Part shown: piece after piece, positions 27,334 to 35,720 of the stretch
Position numbering within the stretch: the first letter of the stretch is position 1
Layout: each line of letters opens with the position of its first letter
Assembly (NCBI GenBank): GCA_963726005.1
Contig: CAVSAT010000004.1
Location: forward strand, 434,001 to 498,000
Length of the DNA stretch: 64,000 bases
Origin: Bog-473 sp963726005
Lineage (GTDB): Bacteria > Actinomycetota > Acidimicrobiia > Acidimicrobiales > RAAP-2
Reading direction: 5' to 3'
The notes under the pieces: generated by a model
The model's input: the letters and a program-made list of their open reading frames with translations, nothing else
Databases searched by the model: none
Told to the model about the DNA's origin: nothing
Program-made: the position numbers and the translations under genes

Positions 27334-28701
27334 ATGGTGGACCTGCCCACGCCCGAGGGCGAGCGCAATCCAACCGCTCCCGGGGGCAAGGGCCCCACCG
27401 AGCGTGTGGCCGACGCCGACCGCGACCGGACAGTGCTGCTGTTGCGCGAGCACGTGGTGGAGGGGCGTCTCACGCTCGACGACTTCTCCGAGCGGACAGG
27501 ACGGGCTCTCCAGGCCACCACCCGAGGCGACCTCGACGCTGTCATGGCCGACCTCCCCGAGGCCCGGGCGGGGCTGCCCGAGCCGAGCACGGGCGCCCGC
27601 ACCGGCCGACGCTGGCACGTCGCCGTGATGAGCGGCCACAAGACGAAGGGTCGTTGGCGCATCAGCGGCAAGACCAGCGCGGTAGCCGTGATGGGCGGCT
27701 GCGACCTGGACCTGCGGCGTGCCGAGATAGACGGGCCCGAGGTCGAGATCACGGCCGTGGCCTTCTGGGGCGGGATCAAGATCATCGTGCCGGAGGGCTT
27801 CGATGTCGAACTTCGCGGCTTCTCGTTCATGGGAGGCCGCAGCCTCCGGCTGCGCGACGTGCCGATCGTCCAGGGCTCCCCTCGGATCGTCGTCCGCGGG
27901 TTCGCCGTCATGGGGGGCATCGACGTGGTCAGTCGCTCCAGCCAGTCCGGCCGGCAGGCCGCGCGCGCCGTTTCCCAGGGCATGCGCAGCATTGCGGACG
28001 AAATCGACGCCCGAGCTGGTCCCGGCGCGAGCCCGATGGACCTCGCCGCGCTCGGGAGGGACATCAGGCGCGAGATCCGCGAGCAACACCGCAGCGCTCG
28101 ACACGGCCCCCGCCGCGCCCCGCCCGGCATGCCCGTTCCCCCCGAGCCGCCCGCTCCGGCCGCGTCCCCGGCCCCCGCACCCTTCGCCACCGACGGCACG
28201 GTGACCATCCTGTTCTGCGACATGGTCGACTACGCCGGGATGACCGAGCGCCTGGGCGACCAGGCGTCCCGCCGGCTGTTGCACGACCACCACCGCATCG
28301 TGCGCGACGCCCTCTCCCGCCACGACGGTCGCGAAATCAACGTGCAGGGCGACGGCTTCATGCTCGCCTTCGGTGGCGTGGCACGGGCCCTGCGCTGCGC
28401 CGTCGAAATCCAGCGCGCCATCAGCGCCTACGTCCCGCCCGCCGGTGGCGAGACCATCGCCGTGCACATCGGTGTACACACCGGCGACGCCGTGGCCGAG
28501 GGTGACGACTTCCTCGGTCTGACCGTCATAGTGGCCAGCCGCCTGGCCGATGCTGCGGGCCCGGGAGAGATCCTGGTCTCCACGTTGTCCGAGCAGCTCG
28601 TGCAGGGCTCGGGCGAGTTCACCTTCGCCGGCCATCGGGAGACCCATCTGAAGGGCATGACGCGGGCCCAACACTCCGCCACCCTGGCCTGGGCGCGGTG
28701 A
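27334..28701 (+). CDS. DUF1707 - LiaF-like - degenerate class III cyclase domain protein
   Basis: 455 residues with three parts: DUF1707 at residues 20-75 (DADRDRTVLLLREHVVEGRLTLDDF), a LiaF-type cell-wall stress domain at 90-200 (AVMGGCDLDLRRAEI, FWGGIKIIVPEGFDVEL, FMGGRSLRLRDV), an Arg/Pro-rich linker, then a class III nucleotide cyclase homology domain from about 288 (TVTILFCDMVDYAGMTERL). Both metal-binding Asp are present (FCDMVDY, VQGDGF) but the purine-selecting Lys is replaced (REINVQGDG) and the transition-state Asn is Ile (TVIVASRL). No membrane segment is evident. Followed after 4 bp by a canonical cyclase gene, with which it may pair. Confidence 0.85.
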   Translation: MVDLPTPEGERNPTAPGGKGPTERVADADRDRTVLLLREHVVEGRLTLDDFSERTGRALQATTRGDLDAVMADLPEARAGLPEPSTGARTGRRWHVAVMSGHKTKGRWRISGKTSAVAVMGGCDLDLRRAEIDGPEVEITAVAFWGGIKIIVPEGFDVELRGFSFMGGRSLRLRDVPIVQGSPRIVVRGFAVMGGIDVVSRSSQSGRQAARAVSQGMRSIADEIDARAGPGASPMDLAALGRDIRREIREQHRSARHGPRRAPPGMPVPPEPPAPAASPAPAPFATDGTVTILFCDMVDYAGMTERLGDQASRRLLHDHHRIVRDALSRHDGREINVQGDGFMLAFGGVARALRCAVEIQRAISAYVPPAGGETIAVHIGVHTGDAVAEGDDFLGLTVIVASRLADAAGPGEILVSTLSEQLVQGSGEFTFAGHRETHLKGMTRAQHSATLAWAR

Positions 28702-28705
28702 GCCG

Positions 28706-29866
28706 GTGGACACCGAGGCATGGCAGCAGGCTGGTCTCTACGATCCGAACGAACCCAACGCGGCCGAACGCCTTGCCCTCCTGGAGTACCTGACCGAACG
28801 GGGCGCCACCATCGAGCAGATGGTGGAGGCGCACGACCAGGGCACGCTGCCGGGCGTCGCCGGCGATCTCGTCACCCAGGGGAGGGCCCACCTCATCCCT
28901 GTCACAGAGATCGCGGAGCGCAGCGGCGTCCCCGTCGAGCGAGTTCTCCGCGTGCTGCTCGCCGCCGGCATCCCGGCCACGCTCCAGACCGAGGTCTCGG
29001 ACGAGCTCGTGCGCCTGATGGCGGCGTTCGAACAAGGCAGGGCGCTCTTGGGCGAGGACGCCGTCCTGGCCTTCACGCGGGTCCTCGGCGCGTCGGCCAT
29101 GAACATCGCCGAGGCGGCGGTGGCGCTGTTCTTCGCGGAGTTCGGCCCGGGGACCGTCCGCGAGGGGCCGGACGAGTTGGCCCGGGCCGTTCTCTCCGAA
29201 GCCGCCACGACGGCGTTCACCGCGGTCCCCGACGTCATGGCTCAGGCCGTCATGGACCAGTTCGAGCGCTCACAGCGACGGGCCCAGCTGGCCCGTGTCT
29301 GGGCCGCGCCTGCGGCCCGGAGTGAGGACGACGGGCCCGCCGAGAACGTCGCATTGGGCTTTGTCGACCTTGTCGGGTCGACGGCGTGGGCGGAGACCCA
29401 GAGCTTGCGGGACCAGAACCTCGCGCTGACCCGCTTCGAGTCGGCCGCCTGGTCGAGTGCGGTCCTTGCGGGCGGGCGCGTGGTGAAGATGATCGGCGAC
29501 GAGGTGTTCTTCTCCGCTCCGACCGCCGAGGCAGCCTGTCGGATCGGGACCGAGGTCTGCCGGGCCGCCGACGAGGACCCCGGGCTGCCGCCCGCCCGGG
29601 GGGTCGTGGGCGTGGGGCCCGCCATCCCGAGAGAAGGCGACTACTTCGGACCGCTCGTGAACCTCCTGTCGCGGCTGACCAAGGTCGGCGGTCCGGGCGA
29701 GCTCGTGGCGACCGAGGCGGCGGTCAAGGAGTTGCCCCCGGAGCGGTGGCAGATAGAAGAGCTCGAGCTGGTCGACCAGCGCGACGTGCCTGGGCCCGTC
29801 CGGGTCTTCCGGGTCGAGCCCAAGGACGCCTCCGGCCTATCGGAGCCGCCGGTGGCCATCGGCTAA
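28706..29866 (+). CDS. Class III adenylate cyclase with N-terminal regulatory domain (Rv1264-like)
   Basis: 386 residues from GTG. Residues 1-190 are helical and resemble the adenylate cyclase regulatory domain of mycobacterial Rv1264, which is pH-sensing there (YLTERGATIEQMVEAHDQG, ERSGVPVERVLRVLLAAG). The cyclase domain from about 214 keeps the full catalytic set: metal Asp in FVDLVGST and MIGDEV, purine-contacting Lys in RVVKMIGDE, Asp in GDYFGP, Asn and Arg in VNLLSRL. Soluble. Likely makes cAMP. Translated right after the degenerate cyclase gene; the taa stop overlaps a 21-bp palindrome. Confidence 0.9.
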   Translation: MDTEAWQQAGLYDPNEPNAAERLALLEYLTERGATIEQMVEAHDQGTLPGVAGDLVTQGRAHLIPVTEIAERSGVPVERVLRVLLAAGIPATLQTEVSDELVRLMAAFEQGRALLGEDAVLAFTRVLGASAMNIAEAAVALFFAEFGPGTVREGPDELARAVLSEAATTAFTAVPDVMAQAVMDQFERSQRRAQLARVWAAPAARSEDDGPAENVALGFVDLVGSTAWAETQSLRDQNLALTRFESAAWSSAVLAGGRVVKMIGDEVFFSAPTAEAACRIGTEVCRAADEDPGLPPARGVVGVGPAIPREGDYFGPLVNLLSRLTKVGGPGELVATEAAVKELPPERWQIEELELVDQRDVPGPVRVFRVEPKDASGLSEPPVAIG

Positions 29867-29885
29867 TCTGACGACCCGTCAGATT
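29865..29885. promoter_or_regulatory. Perfect 21-bp palindrome upstream of the acyl-CoA dehydrogenase operon
   Basis: AATCTGACG-ACC-CGTCAGATT. It begins on the last bases of the cyclase gene and ends 55 bp before the ACAD start. TGACG/CGTCA dyads of this kind are typical TetR-family operators of actinobacterial lipid genes; no regulator gene is adjacent. As RNA it could also form a 9-bp hairpin ending the cyclase transcript. Confidence 0.65.
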
Positions 29886-29939
29886 GCGGCCGCGCGGGGT
29901 TCCCGGCCGCCCGCATCCGGCTCCGGAGGTCATCGCACC

Positions 29940-31118
29940 ATGGACTTCGAATTCTCGGAGGAGCAGCTCGCGTTCGTCAAGGAGGTCGAGGCCTTTCTCG
30001 ACGCGAACGACGATCCGGAGGTGTTCGACCTGACCCGGGAGAACATGGCCCAGATCGTCGACACCCCGAAGCGCCGGGCCTTCATGGCCTCGCTCGGCCA
30101 GCGTGGCTGGCTCGGCATGACCTGGCCGAAGCAATACGGGGGCTCCGAGGGTGAGGGCGTCTACGAGTACCTCCTGAACGAGCGGCTGGCCGGCCGGGGT
30201 GGCCCCCAGATCGGCAAGGGCGTCGGGATCATCGGCAAGACACTGATCCGCCATGGGAACGAGAAGCTGAAGGCCGAGTTCCTGCCCAAGATCCTGCGCA
30301 ACGAGGTCGAGTTTGCGGTGGGCTACTCGGAGCCCAACGCCGGCTCCGATGCCGCTTCCATGCAACTCAAGGCGACCCGCGATGATGGCGGTTGGGTCCT
30401 GAACGGGCAGAAAACCTGGACCACCTCTGCCCACTTCGCCGAGTGGTACTGGGTCGGGGGTCGCACCGATCCCGAGGCCAAGCACGCCGGCATCACGCTC
30501 TTCCTCGTCCCCATCGATCAGCCCAACATCACCGTCAACGCCATCTGGACGATGGGCGACGAGCGCACCAACGAGGTGTTCCTCAACGACGTCTTCGTCC
30601 CGGACGACTATGTGGTTGGCGAGGTGGGCCGAGGCTTCCAGTACATCTCGGAGGCGCTCGACCTCGAGCGCTTCACGATGTTCACCTTCTCGCCCATCGC
30701 GCAGCGCTTCGAACTCCTCGTCGAGTACGTGCGCACGACGGTGCGGGACGGCGTGCGCCTGAAGGACGACCCAGTCATCCGGCAGCGCCTGGCCCAGCTC
30801 GCGACCCAGTTGGAGGTCGCACGGGTGATGGGCCTGAAATTCGTCTTCGAGTCGGCCAAGGGTGGCGCGGCCCCCACGGCGGAGGCGTCCGAGTACAAGC
30901 TCTTTGCCACCGAGCTCTCGAAGCGCCTCGCCAACGCATCCATGGACATCGCGGGACCCGGCAGCCAGCTGCGCGTCAAGACCGAGGAGGCGCCGATGGC
31001 CGGCCGGGCCGAGTCCACGTACCGCTACACCGTGATCGACACCATCGGGGGTGGGGCCTCGGAGATCCAGAAGAACATCATCGCCCGGCGCAAACTCGGT
31101 CTGCCGAAGAACTTCTGA
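29940..31118 (+). CDS. Acyl-CoA dehydrogenase, large-substrate (FadE) type
   Basis: 392 residues. N-terminal FEFSEEQLAFVKEVEAFLD, WLGMTWPKQYGG, FAD/acyl-CoA site FAVGYSEPNAGSDAASMQ and WVLNGQKTWTTSAHFAEW, C-terminal STYRYTVIDTIGGGASEIQKNIIARRKLG. The TIGGGASEIQKNIIA end is typical of FadE enzymes acting on steroid or other bulky acyl-CoAs. First gene of a five-gene operon with a CoA-transferase, two MaoC-like hydratases and a second ACAD. GGAG precedes the ATG by about 10 bases. Confidence 0.93.
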   Translation: MDFEFSEEQLAFVKEVEAFLDANDDPEVFDLTRENMAQIVDTPKRRAFMASLGQRGWLGMTWPKQYGGSEGEGVYEYLLNERLAGRGGPQIGKGVGIIGKTLIRHGNEKLKAEFLPKILRNEVEFAVGYSEPNAGSDAASMQLKATRDDGGWVLNGQKTWTTSAHFAEWYWVGGRTDPEAKHAGITLFLVPIDQPNITVNAIWTMGDERTNEVFLNDVFVPDDYVVGEVGRGFQYISEALDLERFTMFTFSPIAQRFELLVEYVRTTVRDGVRLKDDPVIRQRLAQLATQLEVARVMGLKFVFESAKGGAAPTAEASEYKLFATELSKRLANASMDIAGPGSQLRVKTEEAPMAGRAESTYRYTVIDTIGGGASEIQKNIIARRKLGLPKNF

Positions 31119-31119
31119 G

Positions 31120-32301
31120 ATGACGGCCGCAGCCGCGTCCACGGGACCCCTTGAGGGGATCACCGTCCTCGACCTCTCGACCGTAGGGCCCGCGGCGCGC
31201 TGTACCCGCCTCCTGGCGGACTACGGCGCGCGCGTCGTCAAGGTCGGGCCCGTCCCGTCCGCCGACGCGACGCCGATTCAGCCGCCGTATTTCGCCTACA
31301 GCGGTCACCGCGGCATGCGCCGCGTCCTCCTCGACCTCAAGGACGGTGATGGAAGGGAGGCCTTCCTCGCCCTGGCCGCAGCGGCCGACGTGGTGGTCGA
31401 GAGCTTCCGCCCCGGCGTCGTCGACCGGCTGGGGATCGGCTACGACACGGTGTCCGCACGCAACCATCGCATCGTCTACTGCTCGACGAGCGGCTACGGC
31501 CAGGAAGGGCCGCACGCGCAGTGGGCGGGCCATGACATCGACTACCTGGCCGTGGGGGGGTACCTGGCGATGAGCACACCCGGCCCGGACGGCGCGCCGC
31601 CACTGCCCGGTGCCACGGTGGCTGACGCCGCCGCCGGGGGCATGCAGGCCGCACTCGCCATCACGGCGGCCCTCGCCGGACGGGCGGTCTCGGGCCAGGG
31701 GACCTACCTCGACGTGGCCGTGGCGGACGGAGTGCTCTGGCTGATGTCGCTCCTCGTCGACGAGCAGCTGGCGCGCGGTGGCGACATCCACCCGGGGCAC
31801 GACATCCTCACGGGCCGCTACGCCTGCTACGCCACCTATCGCGCCGGGGACGGCAAGTGGCTCGCTGTCGGTGCAATCGAGCCCAAGTTCTTCGCCAACC
31901 TCTGCGCTGCGCTCGGGCGCCCGGAGTTGGCCGGTTCCCAGCTCGACGACGAGGCGCAGCCCGCCGTCCGGGCCGCCTTCGCCGCCGCCTTCGCCACCCG
32001 CAGCCGGGATGAGTGGGTTGACGCGCTGGCCGGAGCCGACACCTGCGTGGCCCCCGTCCTCGAGATCGCCGAGGTTGCCGACCACCCGCAGGTCTCGGCC
32101 CGCGGTGCGGTCGTCACCGCGAAGCACCCGACGGAGGGTGACCTGCGGCAGCTGGCACCCCTTCTGGCCGGCATGGAGCGGCCACCTGCTCCTGTGTCGT
32201 TGCCCGACACGGCGCAGACCGACTCCGAGCATCTCCTGAAGGAGGCCGGTGTCGACGGCCAGACGGTTACCCACTGGGTGTCCCGGAGGGTGGTGGCATG
32301 A
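31120..32301 (+). CDS. CaiB/BaiF family (class III) CoA-transferase
   Basis: 393 residues; ATG one base after the ACAD stop. EGITVLDLSTVGPAARCTRLLADYGARVVKV, DLKDGDGREAFLALAAAADVVVESFRPGVVDRLGIGYDTV and GYGQEGPHAQWAGHDIDYLAVGGYL (seen as GYGQEGP and GHDIDYLAVGG) match the family, with the catalytic Asp expected in the GHDIDY-like segment. It moves CoA between a donor thioester and a carboxylic acid, or acts as an acyl-CoA racemase; relatives include alpha-methylacyl-CoA racemase, so a racemase preceding ACAD oxidation is a real alternative. Confidence 0.9.
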   Translation: MTAAAASTGPLEGITVLDLSTVGPAARCTRLLADYGARVVKVGPVPSADATPIQPPYFAYSGHRGMRRVLLDLKDGDGREAFLALAAAADVVVESFRPGVVDRLGIGYDTVSARNHRIVYCSTSGYGQEGPHAQWAGHDIDYLAVGGYLAMSTPGPDGAPPLPGATVADAAAGGMQAALAITAALAGRAVSGQGTYLDVAVADGVLWLMSLLVDEQLARGGDIHPGHDILTGRYACYATYRAGDGKWLAVGAIEPKFFANLCAALGRPELAGSQLDDEAQPAVRAAFAAAFATRSRDEWVDALAGADTCVAPVLEIAEVADHPQVSARGAVVTAKHPTEGDLRQLAPLLAGMERPPAPVSLPDTAQTDSEHLLKEAGVDGQTVTHWVSRRVVA

Positions 32302-32819
32302 CACCGGATGACGCACTGGCCGAGGTCCGCGATCTCATCGGCGAGGAGCAGTACCTCGAAGCGGGGGAGTTCCCCGTCGAGCGCGGCTACGTGTGGACGT
32401 CGTGCGCCTCGGTGGAGAACGGGAACCCGCTCTTCTGGGACGACGAGGTGGCCGACGCGCTCACCGGCGGACCCATCGCACCACCGTCCATGGTCTCGGT
32501 CTGGTTCCGCCCACACCACTGGGCGCCGGGCCGCACCGAGCAGGCCTTGCCGCTGCAGGTGCACTTCGACTTGAAGGAGCGCTTCGGTCTTCCCGAGGCC
32601 GTCATGACCGACAACACCATTGAGTTCCACGCCCCCGTGCGCATGGACGACGTGCTGCGGACCCATCAGGTGCTGCGCTCCGTCAGCGACGAGAAGACCA
32701 CGAAGCTGGGCACGGGTCGGTTCTGGGTCATCGACGTCATCTACACCAACGGCGGCGGCGAGTTGGTGGCCGTCGAGTCATACACGGGGTTCGGCTACCG
32801 GCGGGGCGACGCCGCATGA
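32298..32819 (+). CDS. MaoC-like hotdog protein, FAS1-like dehydratase domain (non-catalytic-looking subunit)
   Basis: 173 residues; starts inside the CoA-transferase stop (ATGA). N-terminal MaoC half: GYVWTSCASVENGNPLFWDDEVADALTGGPIAPPSMV, seen as ENGNPLFWDD and GPIAPPSMV. The Asp/His hydratase pair is not apparent; the pattern matches the N-terminal FAS1-like dehydratase domain (PF13452). With the following gene it probably forms a two-subunit enoyl-CoA hydratase for bulky substrates, like ChsH1-ChsH2 of steroid degradation. Confidence 0.85.
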   Translation: MTPDDALAEVRDLIGEEQYLEAGEFPVERGYVWTSCASVENGNPLFWDDEVADALTGGPIAPPSMVSVWFRPHHWAPGRTEQALPLQVHFDLKERFGLPEAVMTDNTIEFHAPVRMDDVLRTHQVLRSVSDEKTTKLGTGRFWVIDVIYTNGGGELVAVESYTGFGYRRGDAA

Positions 32820-33319
32820 CCATCATCGTGACGCCGCGCCTCCTCCTCGACGACGTCAGCGCGGGCGACGAATTGCCTGCGCTCGACTACGAGGTCAGCG
32901 CGACCACCGTCGTGCTGGGTGCCCTGGCCACGCGTGACTGGCGTCCCATGCACCACGACAAGGACTTCGCGGTCTACCGCAACGGAACCAAGGACATCTT
33001 CTTGAACACGCCGAACCAGGCCGCCTGGTTCGAGCGGTACCTCACCGACTGGAGCGGGCCGCACGGCAGGCTGGCCCGTGTCGCCTTCAGGATGAAGGGT
33101 TCGGTCTTTCCGGGCGACACCATGTCGCTCCGTGGCGTCGTGGAGTCGACCGAGGTCGATGGGGTGGGCTGTGGGTTCGCCACGATCGTGGTGACCCTGT
33201 CCGTCGACGGAGATGCCAAGACGACGTGCACCGCCCGCATTGCCCTTCCCCGGACCCCCGACGACAATCCCTGGGCCCGCCGAGGTGGCCAATGGCGACC
33301 CTCGCCCGAGACCGCGTGA
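32816..33319 (+). CDS. MaoC family dehydratase (catalytic hotdog subunit)
   Basis: 167 residues; 4-bp overlap with the preceding gene. The hydratase signature is RDWRPMHHDKDFA near residues 40-52, with Asp and His in the catalytic positions of (R)-specific enoyl-CoA hydratases. FLNTPNQAAWFERYLTDWSGPHGRLARVAFRMKGSVFPGDT follows (seen as NTPNQAAWFERYL and GSVFPGDT). Expected partner of the FAS1-like subunit upstream, together hydrating the enoyl-CoA made by the ACADs of this operon. Confidence 0.88.
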   Translation: MTIIVTPRLLLDDVSAGDELPALDYEVSATTVVLGALATRDWRPMHHDKDFAVYRNGTKDIFLNTPNQAAWFERYLTDWSGPHGRLARVAFRMKGSVFPGDTMSLRGVVESTEVDGVGCGFATIVVTLSVDGDAKTTCTARIALPRTPDDNPWARRGGQWRPSPETA

Positions 33320-33361
33320 CACCTCGTCCTCGACACCCCGCGAACACGAAAGAGGCTCTCC

Positions 33362-34489
33362 GTGCTGGACCTTGAATTCGACCAGGAGCAGGAGCTGCTG
33401 CGCCAGACGGTGCGCGATGTGCTGGCGCGGCACTGCCCCCTGAGCGTCGTCCGCCAGATGGAGGACGATCCCGTGGGCTATCCAGCGTCGCTCTGGGCGC
33501 AATTGGGCGAACTCGACCTCATCGGATTGCTCCTCCCTGAGGCGTACGGCGGTTCGGCCATGTCGCTCCTCGAGGGGGTCGCACTCTACGAGGAGCTCGG
33601 CCGCACGCTGGCCCCGACGCCGCATTTCGTGAGCGCGGTGATGAGCGGCGGCGTGCTGTCGGTGGCGGGAAGTGACGCCCAGAAGGAGCGCTGGCTCCGC
33701 CCGCTCGCTGCCGGTGAGGCGATCCTCACGCCGGCCTGGCTCGAGCCCGAGAACGGATTCACATCCCGCGGTGTCGAGGCGCGGGCCGTGGCCGAGGGCT
33801 CGGGCTTCCGACTCTCGGGTCTGAAGCGTCACGTCGCGTTCGCGTCGGCGGCCGACCGGCTCCTGGTGCTGGCACGCACCGGCGAGGCGGCCGACGCCGT
33901 CGATCTCTTCCTCGTGGATCCCGCCGCGCCCGGGGTGAGCCTGCGCCAGCAGCTCAGCCTTGCCTCCGACACCCAGTACGAGGTGGCACTCTCCGGCGTC
34001 GTCGTGAGCGACGAGGACCACATCGGCCCGCTGGGTAGTGGTTGGGCCACCTGGCAGCAGGTCCTCGAGCCGGCCCTGGTGCTCCTGGGCGCCCTGGCGG
34101 TGGGAGGTGCGCGTTATGCGCTCGAGATCACCACCCAGTACGCCAAGGACCGCTGGCAGTTCGATAAGCCGCTCGGCGCCTTCCAGTCGCTGGCTCACTA
34201 CTTAGCGGACGCCGTTACCACGCTCGACGGTGCCGAGCAGCTCGTGCACGAGGCGGCCTGGGCCGGGGCGAACGGGAAGCCGCTCGCGTCGTTGGCGCCG
34301 ATGGCCAAGCTGTTCGCCTGCACCACGTTTCGGGACATCACTGCCATGGCTCAGCAGATCTTCGGGGGCATCGGGTTCACTCTGGACTTCGACATCCAGC
34401 TCTACTTCCGCCGAGCCAAGCAGCAGCAGCTGATGTGGGCCAACGACCGCACCCTCGAGAACGCGGTGGCGGCCGCCCTGCTCGACTGA
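33362..34489 (+). CDS. Acyl-CoA dehydrogenase, second subunit type
   Basis: 375 residues; GAAAGAGG lies 9 bases before the GTG. LEFDQEQELLRQTVRDVLARHCP, LLLPEAYGGSAMSLLEGVALYEELGRTLAPTPHF, GSGWATWQQVLEPALV, DKPLGAFQSLAHYLAD and QQIFGGIGFTLDFDIQLYFRRAK. Compared with the first ACAD it lacks the clear flavin-side SEPNAGSD motif (EPENGFTS instead), the usual split seen in alpha2beta2 ACADs such as the FadE26-27 and FadE28-29 pairs. Last gene of the operon. Confidence 0.9.
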   Translation: MLDLEFDQEQELLRQTVRDVLARHCPLSVVRQMEDDPVGYPASLWAQLGELDLIGLLLPEAYGGSAMSLLEGVALYEELGRTLAPTPHFVSAVMSGGVLSVAGSDAQKERWLRPLAAGEAILTPAWLEPENGFTSRGVEARAVAEGSGFRLSGLKRHVAFASAADRLLVLARTGEAADAVDLFLVDPAAPGVSLRQQLSLASDTQYEVALSGVVVSDEDHIGPLGSGWATWQQVLEPALVLLGALAVGGARYALEITTQYAKDRWQFDKPLGAFQSLAHYLADAVTTLDGAEQLVHEAAWAGANGKPLASLAPMAKLFACTTFRDITAMAQQIFGGIGFTLDFDIQLYFRRAKQQQLMWANDRTLENAVAAALLD

Positions 34490-34519
34490 CTGACGGGACA
34501 CCAATCCCCACCGGGGACC

Positions 34520-34525
34520 TAAGTT
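34520..34525 (+). promoter_or_regulatory. Candidate -10 hexamer of the YcaQ-like gene
   Basis: TAAGTT ends 9 bases before the ATG at 34535; no Shine-Dalgarno sequence, so the transcript would be leaderless or nearly so. Confidence 0.35.
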
Positions 34526-34534
34526 GCTGCACTC

Positions 34535-35710
34535 ATGCCCGTCGCGCGCCAGACCCTCAGCATCGAGGAGGCACGTCGGATCGCCCTTGTCGCCCAAGGT
34601 CTGCGCGGGCCACGGACCGCCGGGGGCGTCCCGGCGATGTTGCGCCGGCTCGGCGCGGTACAGCTCGACACGATCTCGGTGTTGGCCCGGTCGCACGAAC
34701 TGGTCGCCTACGCCCGTCTCGGGGCCGTCGGACGCACCCGGGTCGAGCGGGCCTACTGGGGGAGGGGGAGCTCCACGTTTGAGTACTGGTCCCACGCGGC
34801 ATGTGTGATATCGCTCGAGGACTGGCCGGCCTACGGCGTCACGCGACGGTCCTGGCAGGCGAAGGGGAAGCGTTGGCACGTGCTCGAGGAGCGCGACAAG
34901 AGCTGCGCCGACGTGCTGGCTCGCCTGCGGGACGAGGGCCCGCTCACCGCAAACGAGCTCGGTGGTGCGAAGAAAGGCGGCCCCTGGTGGGACTGGTCCG
35001 AGACCAAGATCGCGGCCGAATGGCTCCTCGACATCGGGGAGCTCGTGTGCCGGGAACGGCGTGGCTTCGCCCGCGTCTACGACCTTGCCGAGCGGGCCAT
35101 CCCGCCCGATCTGCGATCACAGGAGTGGTCCGACGAGCTGTGTGCCCAGCGCCTGGTCACGGCGGCCGGGCGCTCGCTCGGGGTGGCGACCGAGGCCGAT
35201 CTGGCCGTGTACCACGGGCTGCCCCGGTCGCTCGTCCGTGGCGTGCTGCCGTCGACGGAATTGGTCCCGGTGACGGTGGAGGGGTGGGCGCAGGGCGCCT
35301 TCGCCCACCCTGACGGGCTCGGGTCACTCGGCATGCGGGCGCGGGGCCGCCAGAGCGTCATGTTGTCGCCCTTCGATTCGTTGCTCTGGTACCGAGATCG
35401 AGTCGAGCGCCTCTTCGGCCTGCGCCATCGGCTCGAGGCCTACACGCCCAAGGCGAAGCGGACCTTCGGTTATTTCGCGATGCCGGTGTTGGCCGGCACG
35501 CGATTCGTCGCGCTCGTCGACCCCGCCCGCGACGGTGACGCGCTCGTGGCCAGGCAGGTGACGCTGCTGGACCCCGGCGCCTCGCCGCACGTGGCGCGGG
35601 CGCTGGCGGAGGCAGCGTCGTGGGTGGGGTGCACCCGCGTCACAGTCGAGCGCGTCGAGCCCGCCGTGGCGTCCTCGGCACTGCGACGCGCCCTGGACGC
35701 TCCAAGCTGA
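34535..35710 (+). CDS. YcaQ/AlkX-type DNA glycosylase (HTH_42 winged-helix family)
   Basis: 391 residues. The N-terminal helical part reads SIEEARRIALVAQGL and then LRRLGAVQLDTISVLARSHELVAYARLG, containing the Gln-Leu-Asp (QxD) motif that marks YcaQ; AlkZ has QxQ. Family features FEYWSHAACVIS, AKRTFGYFAMPVLAGTRFVALVDPARDGD are present. YcaQ removes alkylated bases and unhooks interstrand crosslinks (nitrogen mustard type). A free-standing gene with a possible leaderless promoter; a third DNA repair locus in the window. Confidence 0.85.
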   Translation: MPVARQTLSIEEARRIALVAQGLRGPRTAGGVPAMLRRLGAVQLDTISVLARSHELVAYARLGAVGRTRVERAYWGRGSSTFEYWSHAACVISLEDWPAYGVTRRSWQAKGKRWHVLEERDKSCADVLARLRDEGPLTANELGGAKKGGPWWDWSETKIAAEWLLDIGELVCRERRGFARVYDLAERAIPPDLRSQEWSDELCAQRLVTAAGRSLGVATEADLAVYHGLPRSLVRGVLPSTELVPVTVEGWAQGAFAHPDGLGSLGMRARGRQSVMLSPFDSLLWYRDRVERLFGLRHRLEAYTPKAKRTFGYFAMPVLAGTRFVALVDPARDGDALVARQVTLLDPGASPHVARALAEAASWVGCTRVTVERVEPAVASSALRRALDAPS

Positions 35711-35720
35711 GTCGCACGGG

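Noticed and set aside
29865..29885. Rho-independent terminator of the cyclase operon
   Set aside because: A 9-bp stem is possible but there is no T-run, and position and symmetry fit an operator better; kept only as an alternative.
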